The notes under the pieces are model-generated. The model worked only from the letters and a program-made list of their open reading frames with translations, did not search any database and was not told where the DNA came from. From contig SLSH01000406.1 of NCBI GenBank assembly GCA_007130555.1, positions 1-11,913 on the forward strand: a stretch of DNA of 11,913 nt. Direction: 5' to 3'. Below, piece after piece: positions 4,786 through 11,913 of this stretch (its first letter is position 1; the number at the start of each line of letters is the position of its first letter). The stretch comes from Bacteroidales bacterium (GTDB lineage Bacteria; Bacteroidota; Bacteroidia; Bacteroidales; ML635J-15). The translations under genes were made by a program, and so were the position numbers.

Positions 4786-7758
4786 TTATTGAACAATTAA
4801 ACGTGTATTATAAGTTTCATTATTTGCTCTCATATTGATAATATAAATTCCTGCTCTTAGGTCGGAACAGTTAAATTGTTTGGTGGTTTTACCTTTTGGA
4901 AGATTATTATATTTAAAAGTTTTTATCATTCTTCCTTGTAAATCAAACAATTGAATTTCAACATCAGTATTTTCTTTTAATTCAATAACAAAATTTGTAA
5001 TATCTGTTGCAGGATTTGGGAAAATACTTATATTGCTTACATCGGCTATATCTTTTGATATCGGTTCTATATAAACAGGTCCTGCGAATTGTGTTGTTCT
5101 GAATATTCCTCTGCCGTGAGTTCCAGCCCAGATATGCCCATGATTTCTAACACCACTGTCTCTGCTTAATTCGCTTATCCATTTGTTTTTATGTGTTTGT
5201 TGACGTAAGCTGTATGTAGCAACATAGTCAAAGCCTTTATTTTCGTCATACCATATTGGGTTTGCTGCTGTAATATCATTGGTTGAATAAACTCCGAATT
5301 CTGTTCCTACGATTACTCTTCTAGAATCATTCCAAAGAATAAGAGCATCATAAACAGGCATTGGAGGTAAATTACCTTGCTTGTTTACAAAATTACCAAT
5401 TCCTGATGTTATATGAGGATCAACATTTGCACTGGTTGAATGATATACAAAATTTGACCGACCATAGTTTCCAAGAGTTACTATAACATTTCCGCCAAAT
5501 TCAGGGTCAACTGCTATACCTGTAATTATTCTGTTATTAAATCTTGCTATTCTTGCATGTTCCAAGCTATAAGTTTCTTCTCTGTCAAAATCTCTTTCAC
5601 GATTTGTTCTGTATTCATTAAATCCTTTTATTCTGTATAAAGCAGATCCTACCAATGCATTATTTGAAATAATATTTGCTGCAACATATAAAATATTTCC
5701 ATCGTTAGACCAATGTAAATGTTGTGTAGATTCATAAGAGCTTGCACTATTTGGAGAATATTTTAAAACGGGGAACCATTCCGCTCCCTCCAATGCGCTT
5801 AAATCCATTGAATTTGGGGAAATCCATACACTGCCTCCGAATCCAACTGCAAGAGTGCTTTGATATGTATCTTGAATTCTGATTGTACATACTGGAGTTA
5901 TGTTTTCCTCGGTAGTATATTCATAAAATAGTCCGCTAACTTTACTTTCAATATTAATAGTTGTTCCTGCTTCAATTTCAAATGTCGGTGTCCACTCTAT
6001 GGTATCAATTGAATTTTCGTCATAAAAACTTTCCCATAATGCAATTGGAGTTATAAAAGGATGTCCTTGATTTCTGTCTCCTGGTGATACATCATTAATT
6101 ATTTTGCTTTCCGGAGGATACATTGAAACAGATTGCTCTTCTCCTCTTTTGTCTGAACGGTATAATGAACCATAATAAACTGTTGAGAATAAGAAATCGG
6201 GATTAAGTTGGGATATTTCCGAATAACCGCCATCTCCTCCGGTTATTTCTTTATACTCATAGTTTGTCCCTTGTGTAGGAGTCTTGAATATATCATAATA
6301 AAGAGTTCCATTATCCTGAGTTCCACCGATTATAGAACCTTTAGGACCATATCCTATGTGATAAAATTGAGTTATTCCAAAAAATTTATTTCTGGTTTGC
6401 CATGTTATTCCTCTGTCTAATGAACGAGATACTCCTCCATCCGAGCCGACATAAATAATGTCCGGATTATTAGGGTGGAATCTAAGTTCATGCTGATCTG
6501 CGTGAACATATAGAAGGTGTGTTCTGGGAAAATTCCAGAAAGTTCTTGTTTCCCATGTTTCACCTTGAGCCCACCACCATAAAGAATATTGACCTCCAAG
6601 AATTATTTCATTATGATTATCGGGAAATACTTTAATTGTATTATTAAAAGTTCCCTGGTCACCAAGAGGATTAAATTCAGAACTTCCACCGGGACCTATT
6701 ATTTCCCATGTATCACCCGCGTTTTTTGATCTATAGACATTTAATAGTTGTCCATTCGGCTTAGATACCTGAGCATAAATATAATTAGAATTTGTAGGAG
6801 CGATTGCAAACTCAATTCTTGCTGCAGTCGGATGATTTGGAATTTGATGTTCCTGATTACCCGAAACTTGATTCCAAGTATCTTCGGCTCCTCCGTTTTT
6901 AGATGCATAAGTTATTCCGTTTATTCTGGTTATTATAATATTTCCCTGCGAACAAATTTTTACATCATCAGCAAATCCAAGTGCAGGAGCACCGGCAATA
7001 GTTTTAACCGGATTTTCCCATGTTTCTCCGCCATTGCTTGTAACTCTTAATCCTCTGTAGGTAGCGGCAAAAATTTTATTGGGATTTGTTGGATGTGCAG
7101 CCAGTTTATTAACGAAAGAAAAAGTAATTTTACTATCGGAAGTTGACCATGTAGAAAGCAATCTTTCGAAGTGTTCTCCATCTGTTGATTTCCAAATTCC
7201 TGCTCCGTTAAATCCTCTGCTACCTGTACCATAGCCTATATAGAATCCTTCTCCTGTTCCGAAATAAATATCTCCGTTTGCAGCTCTACATATACTTGAA
7301 ACATTTAGATTAGGGATTCCATTAGTTTCTTCATCGCCTTCGTAAATTATTTGTTTCCACGAACCGCCTGCGGTGGTGGATTTCCATAAGCCTCCGGAAA
7401 CACCGCCGGCATACATTGTGTTTGGATTTTCAGGGTCAATTAAAATTGCACGGCATCTGCCTCCGATATTATCGGGTCCCATATATTTCCATTGCAGATT
7501 TAATCCGCCTTTTTGCCCTCTTAATTCAGCAATTTGCTTTCTGGCTCTTTCAATATCTTTAATATCAACTTTTCCTGTTTCTAAATTTCTCCTTCTGTCA
7601 GATAACCACTGAGCAGCTCCGGCAACAGTTTGTTCGTAAACAGTTTCTTCGCTGATTCTTGGAACATATTTTTGTTCAATATTAAATTTATTATTAATTA
7701 AGAAAACAAAAACTGCTCCCGATACTAAAATAAATAATCCTAATGCTAATTTTTTCAT
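4786..7758 (-). CDS. Secreted BNR/Asp-box repeat protein with T9SS sorting domain
   Basis: The 990-residue protein has an N-terminal hydrophobic segment (4-21, export signal or anchor), then a helical, charged spacer (35-84). A beta-propeller-like body begins with WKYMGPDNIGGRCRAI (90-105), a signature of secreted BNR/sortilin-like (VPS10-type) repeat proteins. Asp-box-like motifs recur: STTAGGSW (127-134), STDGEHF (191-197), SNGGETW (241-247), SKNAGDTW (344-351) and SLDRGITW (446-453), with a further degenerate copy at 286-295. The body closes with IWAGTHGRGIFRT (876-888), also typical. Residues 910-990 are a type A T9SS C-terminal domain: SIFPNPATD, a middle LFDLQGRMI strand, and LRAGIYIINM. 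It is thus exported by Sec and T9SS to the surface or medium. No sialidase active-site set is evident, so a binding role is as likely as an enzymatic one. It has its own promoter-like site and terminator. Confidence 0.88.
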   Translation of the reverse strand: MKKLALGLFILVSGAVFVFLINNKFNIEQKYVPRISEETVYEQTVAGAAQWLSDRRRNLETGKVDIKDIERARKQIAELRGQKGGLNLQWKYMGPDNIGGRCRAILIDPENPNTMYAGGVSGGLWKSTTAGGSWKQIIYEGDEETNGIPNLNVSSICRAANGDIYFGTGEGFYIGYGTGSRGFNGAGIWKSTDGEHFERLLSTWSTSDSKITFSFVNKLAAHPTNPNKIFAATYRGLRVTSNGGETWENPVKTIAGAPALGFADDVKICSQGNIIITRINGITYASKNGGAEDTWNQVSGNQEHQIPNHPTAARIEFAIAPTNSNYIYAQVSKPNGQLLNVYRSKNAGDTWEIIGPGGSSEFNPLGDQGTFNNTIKVFPDNHNEIILGGQYSLWWWAQGETWETRTFWNFPRTHLLYVHADQHELRFHPNNPDIIYVGSDGGVSRSLDRGITWQTRNKFFGITQFYHIGYGPKGSIIGGTQDNGTLYYDIFKTPTQGTNYEYKEITGGDGGYSEISQLNPDFLFSTVYYGSLYRSDKRGEEQSVSMYPPESKIINDVSPGDRNQGHPFITPIALWESFYDENSIDTIEWTPTFEIEAGTTINIESKVSGLFYEYTTEENITPVCTIRIQDTYQSTLAVGFGGSVWISPNSMDLSALEGAEWFPVLKYSPNSASSYESTQHLHWSNDGNILYVAANIISNNALVGSALYRIKGFNEYRTNRERDFDREETYSLEHARIARFNNRIITGIAVDPEFGGNVIVTLGNYGRSNFVYHSTSANVDPHITSGIGNFVNKQGNLPPMPVYDALILWNDSRRVIVGTEFGVYSTNDITAANPIWYDENKGFDYVATYSLRQQTHKNKWISELSRDSGVRNHGHIWAGTHGRGIFRTTQFAGPVYIEPISKDIADVSNISIFPNPATDITNFVIELKENTDVEIQLFDLQGRMIKTFKYNNLPKGKTTKQFNCSDLRAGIYIINMRANNETYNTRLIVQ

Positions 7759-7799
7759 ATTACAATTATTTTAAAAATTAAATTCATTTCAAAAGGGCA

Positions 7800-7830
7800 C
7801 AAAATACAAAATATTTTAAGTTCTTACAAA
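7800..7830 (-). promoter_or_regulatory. Putative promoter of the BNR-repeat gene
   Basis: On the minus strand TTTG, 20 bases, then TATTTTG resembles the Bacteroidota TTTG / TAnnTTTG pair; the -7 box is one base short of consensus. The -7 end is 41 bases from the ATG at 7758, giving an ordinary leader. Confidence 0.4.
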
Positions 7831-7833
7831 TTT

Positions 7834-7853
7834 TTAATTAAAAATTTAATTAA
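7834..7853. repeat. AT-only inverted repeat after the outer-membrane barrel gene
   Basis: Nine-base arms TTAATTAAA and TTTAATTAA flank two bases. It lies about 10 bases downstream of the stop of the 274-residue gene. All pairs are A-T and no T run follows on the minus strand, so it is at best a weak terminator; it may be chance in such AT-rich DNA. Confidence 0.3.
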
Positions 7854-7862
7854 TGTTATATA

Positions 7863-8687
7863 TTATAGATTTGACCTGTTTTGTTTTCTTTCCCATCGTC
7901 TGGCTTCTCTGTGTATTCTAGCATCATATTTGTTTCCGAACCTGTATGCCAGATATATTGTAAACAAACTGATATGAGATTGTCCTGCCATTATTTCGAA
8001 CGGTGTCAAATAATAATCAAAAGCAATACCTGTTTCCAAAACCTTAGTTTTAAGAGGTTCTTTGCTAAAATCAAATGCAACTGCAGCTTTTATATAAAAT
8101 CCGGGATGAAGTTTTATTTCATCAAGTCCGTATGTAAAAGGAGCGCGGCTCACAATATCAGTCGGATTATTCTGCATGTGTACATCAACTTGTCTATATG
8201 ATGTATGATAAATCCTTGCATTATCAATATCTGTTACACTGTCAACTATTTCATAATAAATAGGTTTACTAATAGCAAGTATTCCTCCGATAGAACCAGA
8301 CAGATGTATTGAAATACTATTTTTATCTCGTTTTTCAAAAAACATTCTGTCTAGACCAAAACCTAATTTTAAATTACTTACAAAATGAGTTTTTCCAAAA
8401 ACAAATCTTTTTAAAGAAATAGCTTCAACAAAAGGATTTACAACTTTTATTTCTTTTGAGTTTTTTATTATATTATATTCAGCTTCATAAAAATTTCTTA
8501 ATCTGTGACTAATTCTCTGGGAAAAGCGATAGTCAATACCATAGCCATTTGAAGTTAATCTTAATCCAATGGTATTTTCATTATAATTATCAGGTAAGCG
8601 TAATGTTTCAATTTCACCCTGTGAAAATAAACAATTTATACTTAATAAAAAGCATAATAATAAATATGTATATCGTTTTAAATACAT
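7863..8687 (-). CDS. Outer-membrane beta-barrel protein of unknown function
   Basis: The 274-residue protein has a clear Sec signal peptide (residues 1-23, ending NCLFSQ). The mature part is a series of amphipathic strands: TIGLRLTSNGYGIDYRFSQ (39-57), EAISLKRFVFG, THFVSNLKLGFGLDR, ISIHLSGSIGGILAIS, FYIKAAVAFDFS, ETGIAFDYYLTPF and a final FTIYLAYRFGN that has the aromatic-rich look of a last barrel strand. A very basic tail of about 20 residues (ARIHREARRWERK...) follows, which should lie in the periplasm. I do not recognise a named family beyond general Bacteroidota outer-membrane barrels. It is preceded by a small lipoprotein gene and followed by a T9SS cargo gene, but 96 bases and its own -7 element separate it from the former, so it probably has independent transcription. 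Confidence 0.75.
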   Translation of the reverse strand: MYLKRYTYLLLCFLLSINCLFSQGEIETLRLPDNYNENTIGLRLTSNGYGIDYRFSQRISHRLRNFYEAEYNIIKNSKEIKVVNPFVEAISLKRFVFGKTHFVSNLKLGFGLDRMFFEKRDKNSISIHLSGSIGGILAISKPIYYEIVDSVTDIDNARIYHTSYRQVDVHMQNNPTDIVSRAPFTYGLDEIKLHPGFYIKAAVAFDFSKEPLKTKVLETGIAFDYYLTPFEIMAGQSHISLFTIYLAYRFGNKYDARIHREARRWERKQNRSNL

Positions 8688-8696
8688 AATTTGTTA

Positions 8697-8704
8697 CAAA
8701 TATA
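8697..8704 (-). promoter_or_regulatory. Bacteroidota -7 promoter element TATATTTG, barrel gene
   Basis: An exact TAnnTTTG match with only nine bases between it and the ATG at 8687, so the transcript would have a leader of a few bases at most. No TTTG is found at the -33 position. Confidence 0.5.
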
Positions 8705-8743
8705 CGAGAATTATTATAATAATTTAAAATTAATTTTAAAAAT

Positions 8744-8774
8744 TTTAAGATGAAATTTTTTATTTAAGGATGAA
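8744..8774. repeat. Short direct repeat upstream of the barrel gene promoter
   Basis: TTTAAGATGAA (8744-8754) and TTTAAGGATGAA (8763-8774) differ by one inserted G and start 19 bases apart, about 40-70 bases upstream of the barrel gene -7 element. This is a possible paired regulator site; chance is not excluded. Confidence 0.25.
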
Positions 8775-8783
8775 GATAACGAC

Positions 8784-8915
8784 TCAAACTTTATGTTTTA
8801 TATCTTCGGTATTTGATAATTGACCGTATGCAGGACAATCCTCTACTGTGCTACAAGATAAGAAACCTATGCCTAATAATAAGAACACAAATATTATTAA
8901 GAGAATTTTTTTCAT
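8784..8915 (-). CDS. Small lipoprotein, 43 residues, CPAYG motif
   Basis: The short open frame starts at ATG 8915 and stops at TGA 8786-8784. It begins MKKILLIIFVFLLLGIGFLS-C: two lysines, a long hydrophobic core and a lipobox with the lipidated cysteine at 21. The mature lipopeptide is only 23 residues and contains DCPAYG (26-31) and a charged end EDIKHKV. A perfect lipoprotein signal peptide directly followed by a stop-bounded hydrophilic tail is hard to get by chance. Similar tiny lipoproteins with a Cys-Pro-x-Tyr motif occur in Bacteroidota as far as I recall, without assigned function. It lies alone between the adhesin and the barrel gene, 96 bases before the latter. It would be anchored in the outer or inner membrane. 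A -7-like TATATTTA and an inverted repeat lie just upstream. Confidence 0.75.
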   Translation of the reverse strand: MKKILLIIFVFLLLGIGFLSCSTVEDCPAYGQLSNTEDIKHKV

Positions 8916-8926
8916 TTCTTTAAGTA

Positions 8927-8934
8927 TAAATATA
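8927..8934 (-). promoter_or_regulatory. Possible -7 element TATATTTA of the small lipoprotein gene
   Basis: Seven of eight positions match TAnnTTTG and it ends 11 bases from the ATG at 8915. No -33 TTTG at proper spacing. Weak alone, but the position matches that of the neighbouring barrel gene. Confidence 0.3.
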
Positions 8935-8939
8935 AAACA

Positions 8940-8958
8940 TTATGATATTTTATCATAA
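8940..8958. repeat. Perfect inverted repeat, operator-like
   Basis: Arms TTATGATA and TATCATAA, eight bases each, flank TTT. The repeat sits directly upstream of the putative -7 element of the small lipoprotein gene, where a repressor would occlude polymerase. It is AT-rich and short, so a weak hairpin or chance are alternatives. Confidence 0.4.
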
Positions 8959-9017
8959 AAAATATTTTGTCAAAAATAATCTTTATTGTATTTATAGCCA
9001 AAATCATTCATATAATT

Positions 9018-9048
9018 TTATTAACAAAAAAAAGTTAATTGTTAATAA
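9018..9048. repeat. AT-rich inverted repeat after the adhesin gene
   Basis: TTATTAAC and GTTAATAA, eight bases each, enclose 15 bases that include eight A. It lies 19 bases beyond the adhesin stop codon. On the minus strand the T run is in the loop rather than after the stem, so it is not a standard intrinsic terminator. The remainder of 8959-9066 shows nothing else I can support. Confidence 0.3.
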
Positions 9049-9066
9049 ATTAAATTAAATCTAATC

Positions 9067-11913
9067 TTATTTTACTATTATTTTGTTAATGTTTTTTTCT
9101 TCTCCGCCAGTTATAATAATAAAGTACATTCCTTTAACCAAGTCGTTTACATTAATTTCTGTAATATTATTAGTTACTTTGATCTCATAAATAACCTGAC
9201 CTGTTATATTAGTTATTGAAATAGTCTGATTATTGAACTTGTCTAATTCAACAAATAATTTGTTTGAAACTGGATTTGGATATATTTTAATTCCATCTGC
9301 AAGGGTTATATCCACATCTGAACCTTTGATAACTGTAATAGTAATTTCATCAGAGGCTTCACAACCTTGTGATGAAGTAACCGTAACTGAGAATATATGT
9401 TCTCCCAGTTCTAAATCTTCTGCATAAATTACTATATAATCAGTTGTTTCTCCCGTACTCCATTCGTATTCAGCATGTCCTTGTTCGGCTCCCAGTATGA
9501 CAGTTTGGTCCTGATATACTTCTAAATCTGAACCTAAATCTACATTGGGTAAATCGAGAACAGTTACGGTTAAATTATCATAATTAGTACAACCATTTAC
9601 ATCAGTAATAGTACAGGAGTAAACTCCGGCTGTATCAACAGTAATTTGTTGAACTGTATCTCCCGTGCTCCACAGATAATCATAACCTTCCGGCGCAGTA
9701 AGGACTTCGCTAAATCCAAAACATAGAGACAGATTTTGTCCCAGATCAATTTCTAAAGCATCGTAAAAGAATACAAATATGCTGTCATTCCCTACGCAAT
9801 TATCCTGAGTAACATGCAGATAATACCAATCTGTTTCAGTTACATCCAATATTGTACTTGTATTGGAATTATCTTCGCCCCATGTCCATAAGATATCTCC
9901 TGAAAATGATTCGGCATTTAATTCAACAATATCATTTGCGCAGGCATATATTGTATCTTGTTCGAATAATGAAATAAACAAATAATCATTAAATTCTACG
10001 TAAATATAAGCAGTTCTTGAGCAACCGGCTTCATTAAATACTGTTAATGAATATGTTCCGGTTTCAGTTACTTCAATGTTTTCTGTAGTTTCTCCCGTAT
10101 TCCATTCATATTCATCTTCATCAATGTCAGGAACCGTTAATGTAACGATATCGCCAAAACAAGCGTAAATATCATTGCCGAGGCTGAATTCTTCGGGTAG
10201 TTCATGAAATATAACTTCAACAGAATCAACGGCAGAACATGTATATTGATAAATGGTAACTGTATATATTCCGGACTCTGTAACTGTTATACTTTGATTA
10301 TTTGTATTGTTACTCCATATATAATAGTCTGCCAAAGGAGCTGTTATAACAACCTCATCTCCTTCGCATGCATTTATGGTATTTCCCAAATTAACCACAA
10401 TTTCTTCAGATATTGTAATTATAATATCAAAACTGAAAGGTCCTTCTTCCTGATAACAAATAGTTTCGGGCATTTCGTATGTAGCCGTAGCTGTGTAGTT
10501 TCCTTCTTCGTCAGCATTATACTCTAAAATAGTCCATGATAATTCTACAGTATGTGTGCTTCCTTCAGAATCAATTATTATAGTTTCCGACAATAAAAGA
10601 TTAATTGCATCTTCTTCTGAAGTTCCAAGACATAAATTTACATCAGATGTTTTAACAATATTAGAAAACTCGGGCTTGATAATTATTGTGAAATAATAAA
10701 TATCCTGAGGATTTAAAACGGAACAATTTGCATCGTTAAGAGAAGTAATTATAAAAGAGTGTGTTCCTACAGGCAATACATCATTATATAGTTCTGCACC
10801 AACCTCTAATCCTTCTAATGTAACAGGATCTTCATCATTTAGCTGATAGGTGAGATCAATTAGTCCTTCGCCTGAGATTATCTCGTCAAGAGTAACCGTT
10901 ATAGTTTCACTTATACAATATTCAAATTCAGAACCTGTTTCTTCTACAATACCGTTAAAAGCAAACAAAACTGCAGTTCCGTATATAACATTTATTGTTG
11001 CATTATAAACAGATAAATTGTCAACTTCACAGCCGTTATTATCAAGAATTGATGTAATCTGAATTACATATTCGCCGGGTAGTATTTCGTCATTATTTGC
11101 ACTGAATAATACTTGTCCTTGTTCTGTAATTTCAACATCGTTTCCTGCTAAGTCATGCCCATCGCTACCGTTAATTGTCCACGAAATAGTAAACGGATAA
11201 TCTCCTGAAAGAGCTTCGTAAAAACTTACGCTTACATTATCAGAACAGTATTCTTCTTCATGTCCTTCCCATATTGGCTCGTCGTTTATTGCAAATAATA
11301 CAGCCGGCTCAGGATTAACGGTAATATTAAAATTACATTCATCTCCATCGTAAGTATATGTTATAATATGTACTCCGGTACCTGCGTCAACAGGGTAAAA
11401 CATATCTCCGGTAATTCCCGATTCTGTACTTGAATAAGTACCACCCACAGGTGTTGCTCCTGTTAATTCAAAACTTTCCGCATTAATACAAGTAATTATA
11501 TCATCAGGACAAATAACCTCATCTTTTACAGTAACCGTAACAGTCCATTCTTTAAAAGTAGTGCCATCTTCAGCAGTAACAGTATATACCACAGGGTCTG
11601 TAAAGTTTTGAGTTACTCCGCTTACAGGAACTATTACCGCACTTTCGGATATTGTAATGGTTGGAATTAAATCAGTTACGTCAGTACCGAAAGGCATAAC
11701 AACATCAATAGTCCAAGGTTCTTCTTCAGAGAAAACACTTTCACCAACCTGATTTTCAATTTCAAAACTTAAGATGTCTGCTTGATCATTTGGATCTTCG
11801 ACAGTAACCGTAACAGTCCATTCTTTTTCAGTTACGCCGTCTTCGGCAGTAACAGTATATGCCACAGGGTCTGTAAAGTCTTGTGCTATTTCACTTTCGG
11901 GGTCAATTCCAGC
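9067..11913 (-). CDS. Large multidomain adhesin-like T9SS cargo protein, 5' end cut by window edge
   Basis: The frame is open to base 11913, giving the last 948 residues (numbered here from the edge). Residues 1-132 carry two DUF5018-like repeats (FTDPV.YTVTAEDG...KEWTVTVTV), the first partial. Residues about 133-200 resemble a SprB-type repeat (GGTYSSTESGITG...GVHIITYTY). Two related Ig-like units of about 110 residues follow, each opening with AVLFA.N (from about 204 and 313), then a further Ig-like region to about 505. Five PKD/Ig-like repeats occupy 507-865, with the pattern LG....aC.gd...l.a....Y.WstG.tt..i.Vt..G.Y.vtvt...gC. Residues 874-948 are a type A T9SS sorting domain (IKIYPNPVSNKL, ITNITGQVIYEI, KGMYFIIITGG). 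The mature chain is very acidic. It should be secreted through T9SS and displayed on the surface or released; adhesion or gliding is an inference from architecture. A GTG at 11865 lies mid-domain and is not the start. Confidence 0.9.
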   Translation of the reverse strand, partial: AGIDPESEIAQDFTDPVAYTVTAEDGVTEKEWTVTVTVEDPNDQADILSFEIENQVGESVFSEEEPWTIDVVMPFGTDVTDLIPTITISESAVIVPVSGVTQNFTDPVVYTVTAEDGTTFKEWTVTVTVKDEVICPDDIITCINAESFELTGATPVGGTYSSTESGITGDMFYPVDAGTGVHIITYTYDGDECNFNITVNPEPAVLFAINDEPIWEGHEEEYCSDNVSVSFYEALSGDYPFTISWTINGSDGHDLAGNDVEITEQGQVLFSANNDEILPGEYVIQITSILDNNGCEVDNLSVYNATINVIYGTAVLFAFNGIVEETGSEFEYCISETITVTLDEIISGEGLIDLTYQLNDEDPVTLEGLEVGAELYNDVLPVGTHSFIITSLNDANCSVLNPQDIYYFTIIIKPEFSNIVKTSDVNLCLGTSEEDAINLLLSETIIIDSEGSTHTVELSWTILEYNADEEGNYTATATYEMPETICYQEEGPFSFDIIITISEEIVVNLGNTINACEGDEVVITAPLADYYIWSNNTNNQSITVTESGIYTVTIYQYTCSAVDSVEVIFHELPEEFSLGNDIYACFGDIVTLTVPDIDEDEYEWNTGETTENIEVTETGTYSLTVFNEAGCSRTAYIYVEFNDYLFISLFEQDTIYACANDIVELNAESFSGDILWTWGEDNSNTSTILDVTETDWYYLHVTQDNCVGNDSIFVFFYDALEIDLGQNLSLCFGFSEVLTAPEGYDYLWSTGDTVQQITVDTAGVYSCTITDVNGCTNYDNLTVTVLDLPNVDLGSDLEVYQDQTVILGAEQGHAEYEWSTGETTDYIVIYAEDLELGEHIFSVTVTSSQGCEASDEITITVIKGSDVDITLADGIKIYPNPVSNKLFVELDKFNNQTISITNITGQVIYEIKVTNNITEINVNDLVKGMYFIIITGGEEKNINKIIVK
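9319..10395 (-). repeat. Five tandem PKD/Ig-like protein repeats within the adhesin
   Basis: Residues 507-865 contain five units of about 70 residues, each with a W-[ST/N]-x-G-like turn and a late Cys. The first four have an early Cys (516, 585, 658, 731) and a late one (559, 631, 706, 775), suggesting one disulfide per unit. The fifth keeps only the late Cys851. Confidence 0.75.
11518..11913 (-). repeat. Tandem DUF5018-like repeats with near-identical DNA
   Basis: Two copies with a period of 273 bases (91 residues). The block at 11528-11610 matches 11801-11883 with about ten mismatches in 83 bases by hand count, including an initial identical run of 26. More copies may lie beyond the window edge. 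Confidence 0.8.

Noticed and set aside
6208..7612. Several 60-100 codon frames on both strands inside the BNR gene
   Set aside because: The BNR and T9SS motifs run through the whole 990-residue frame, so these are shadow frames.
4786..7758. Calling the BNR protein a sialidase
   Set aside because: Asp-box motifs alone do not define sialidases; the arginine triad, Asp and Tyr/Glu of the active site could not be identified.
7881..8201. 106-codon plus-strand frame inside the barrel gene
   Set aside because: Antisense to a frame with a signal peptide and clear barrel strands; its product is Cys/Ser/Ile-rich without any recognisable feature.
9018..9048. Intrinsic terminator for the adhesin
   Set aside because: The stem is almost all A-T and the T run is in the loop rather than downstream, so it is listed only as an inverted repeat.
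9233..10527. Plus-strand frames of 64 and 107 codons in the adhesin gene
   Set aside because: Antisense shadows of repeat domains; no start signal or recognisable product.
11863..11865. GTG as the start of the adhesin
   Set aside because: The frame continues upstream to the window edge and the GTG encodes the conserved Val in FTDPVAYTV of a DUF5018-like repeat, so the true start lies outside the window.
11518..11913. Repeats near the right end as a CRISPR array
   Set aside because: The period is 273 bases, the repeats are coding, and they align as protein domains.

Overview
The window is AT-rich DNA from a member of the Bacteroidota, probably a low-GC Bacteroidales-like lineage; genus and species cannot be told from the sequence. 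The evidence is two proteins ending in type IX secretion (T9SS) sorting domains, several genes preceded by the Bacteroidota -7 promoter element TAnnTTTG, signal peptides ending in ...FSQ, a GIN-domain lipoprotein, and a PagL-type barrel of the form common in this phylum. I see no insertion sequence, integrase, phage gene or CRISPR array.

Layout: (1) At 1-494 (minus) is the 5' part of a nucleoside-recognition (SpmA-like) inner-membrane protein with an apparent TTG start. (2) Divergent from it, 610-1551 (plus) encodes a Schlafen-type AlbA_2 domain protein, followed 17 bases later by a tRNA-Arg(CCU) gene on the same strand. (3) Converging on the tRNA is a two-gene operon (1660-3524, minus): a PagL-like outer-membrane barrel and a head-GIN lipoprotein, overlapping by ATGA. 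(4) A housekeeping glyceraldehyde-3-phosphate dehydrogenase gene (3677-4681, minus) is bracketed by two strong intrinsic terminators. (5) The rest, all minus strand, is cell-surface material: a 990-residue BNR-repeat T9SS cargo protein, a 274-residue outer-membrane beta-barrel of unknown role, a 43-residue lipoprotein at 8784-8915, and the last 948 residues of a large acidic multidomain adhesin-like T9SS cargo protein that runs off the right edge.

Functional reading: apart from gap and the tRNA, the window is mostly envelope and secreted-surface biology. The two T9SS cargo proteins would be exported by Sec, then moved across the outer membrane and anchored or released by T9SS machinery encoded elsewhere. 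The PagL-like/GIN pair suggests outer-membrane maintenance or lipid A remodelling. No proven new system is present. The best leads are the AlbA_2 protein lacking the Schlafen nuclease residues next to a tRNA, the translationally coupled PagL-like/GIN pair, the tiny CPAYG lipoprotein, near-leaderless promoters, and recently duplicated domains in the adhesin.
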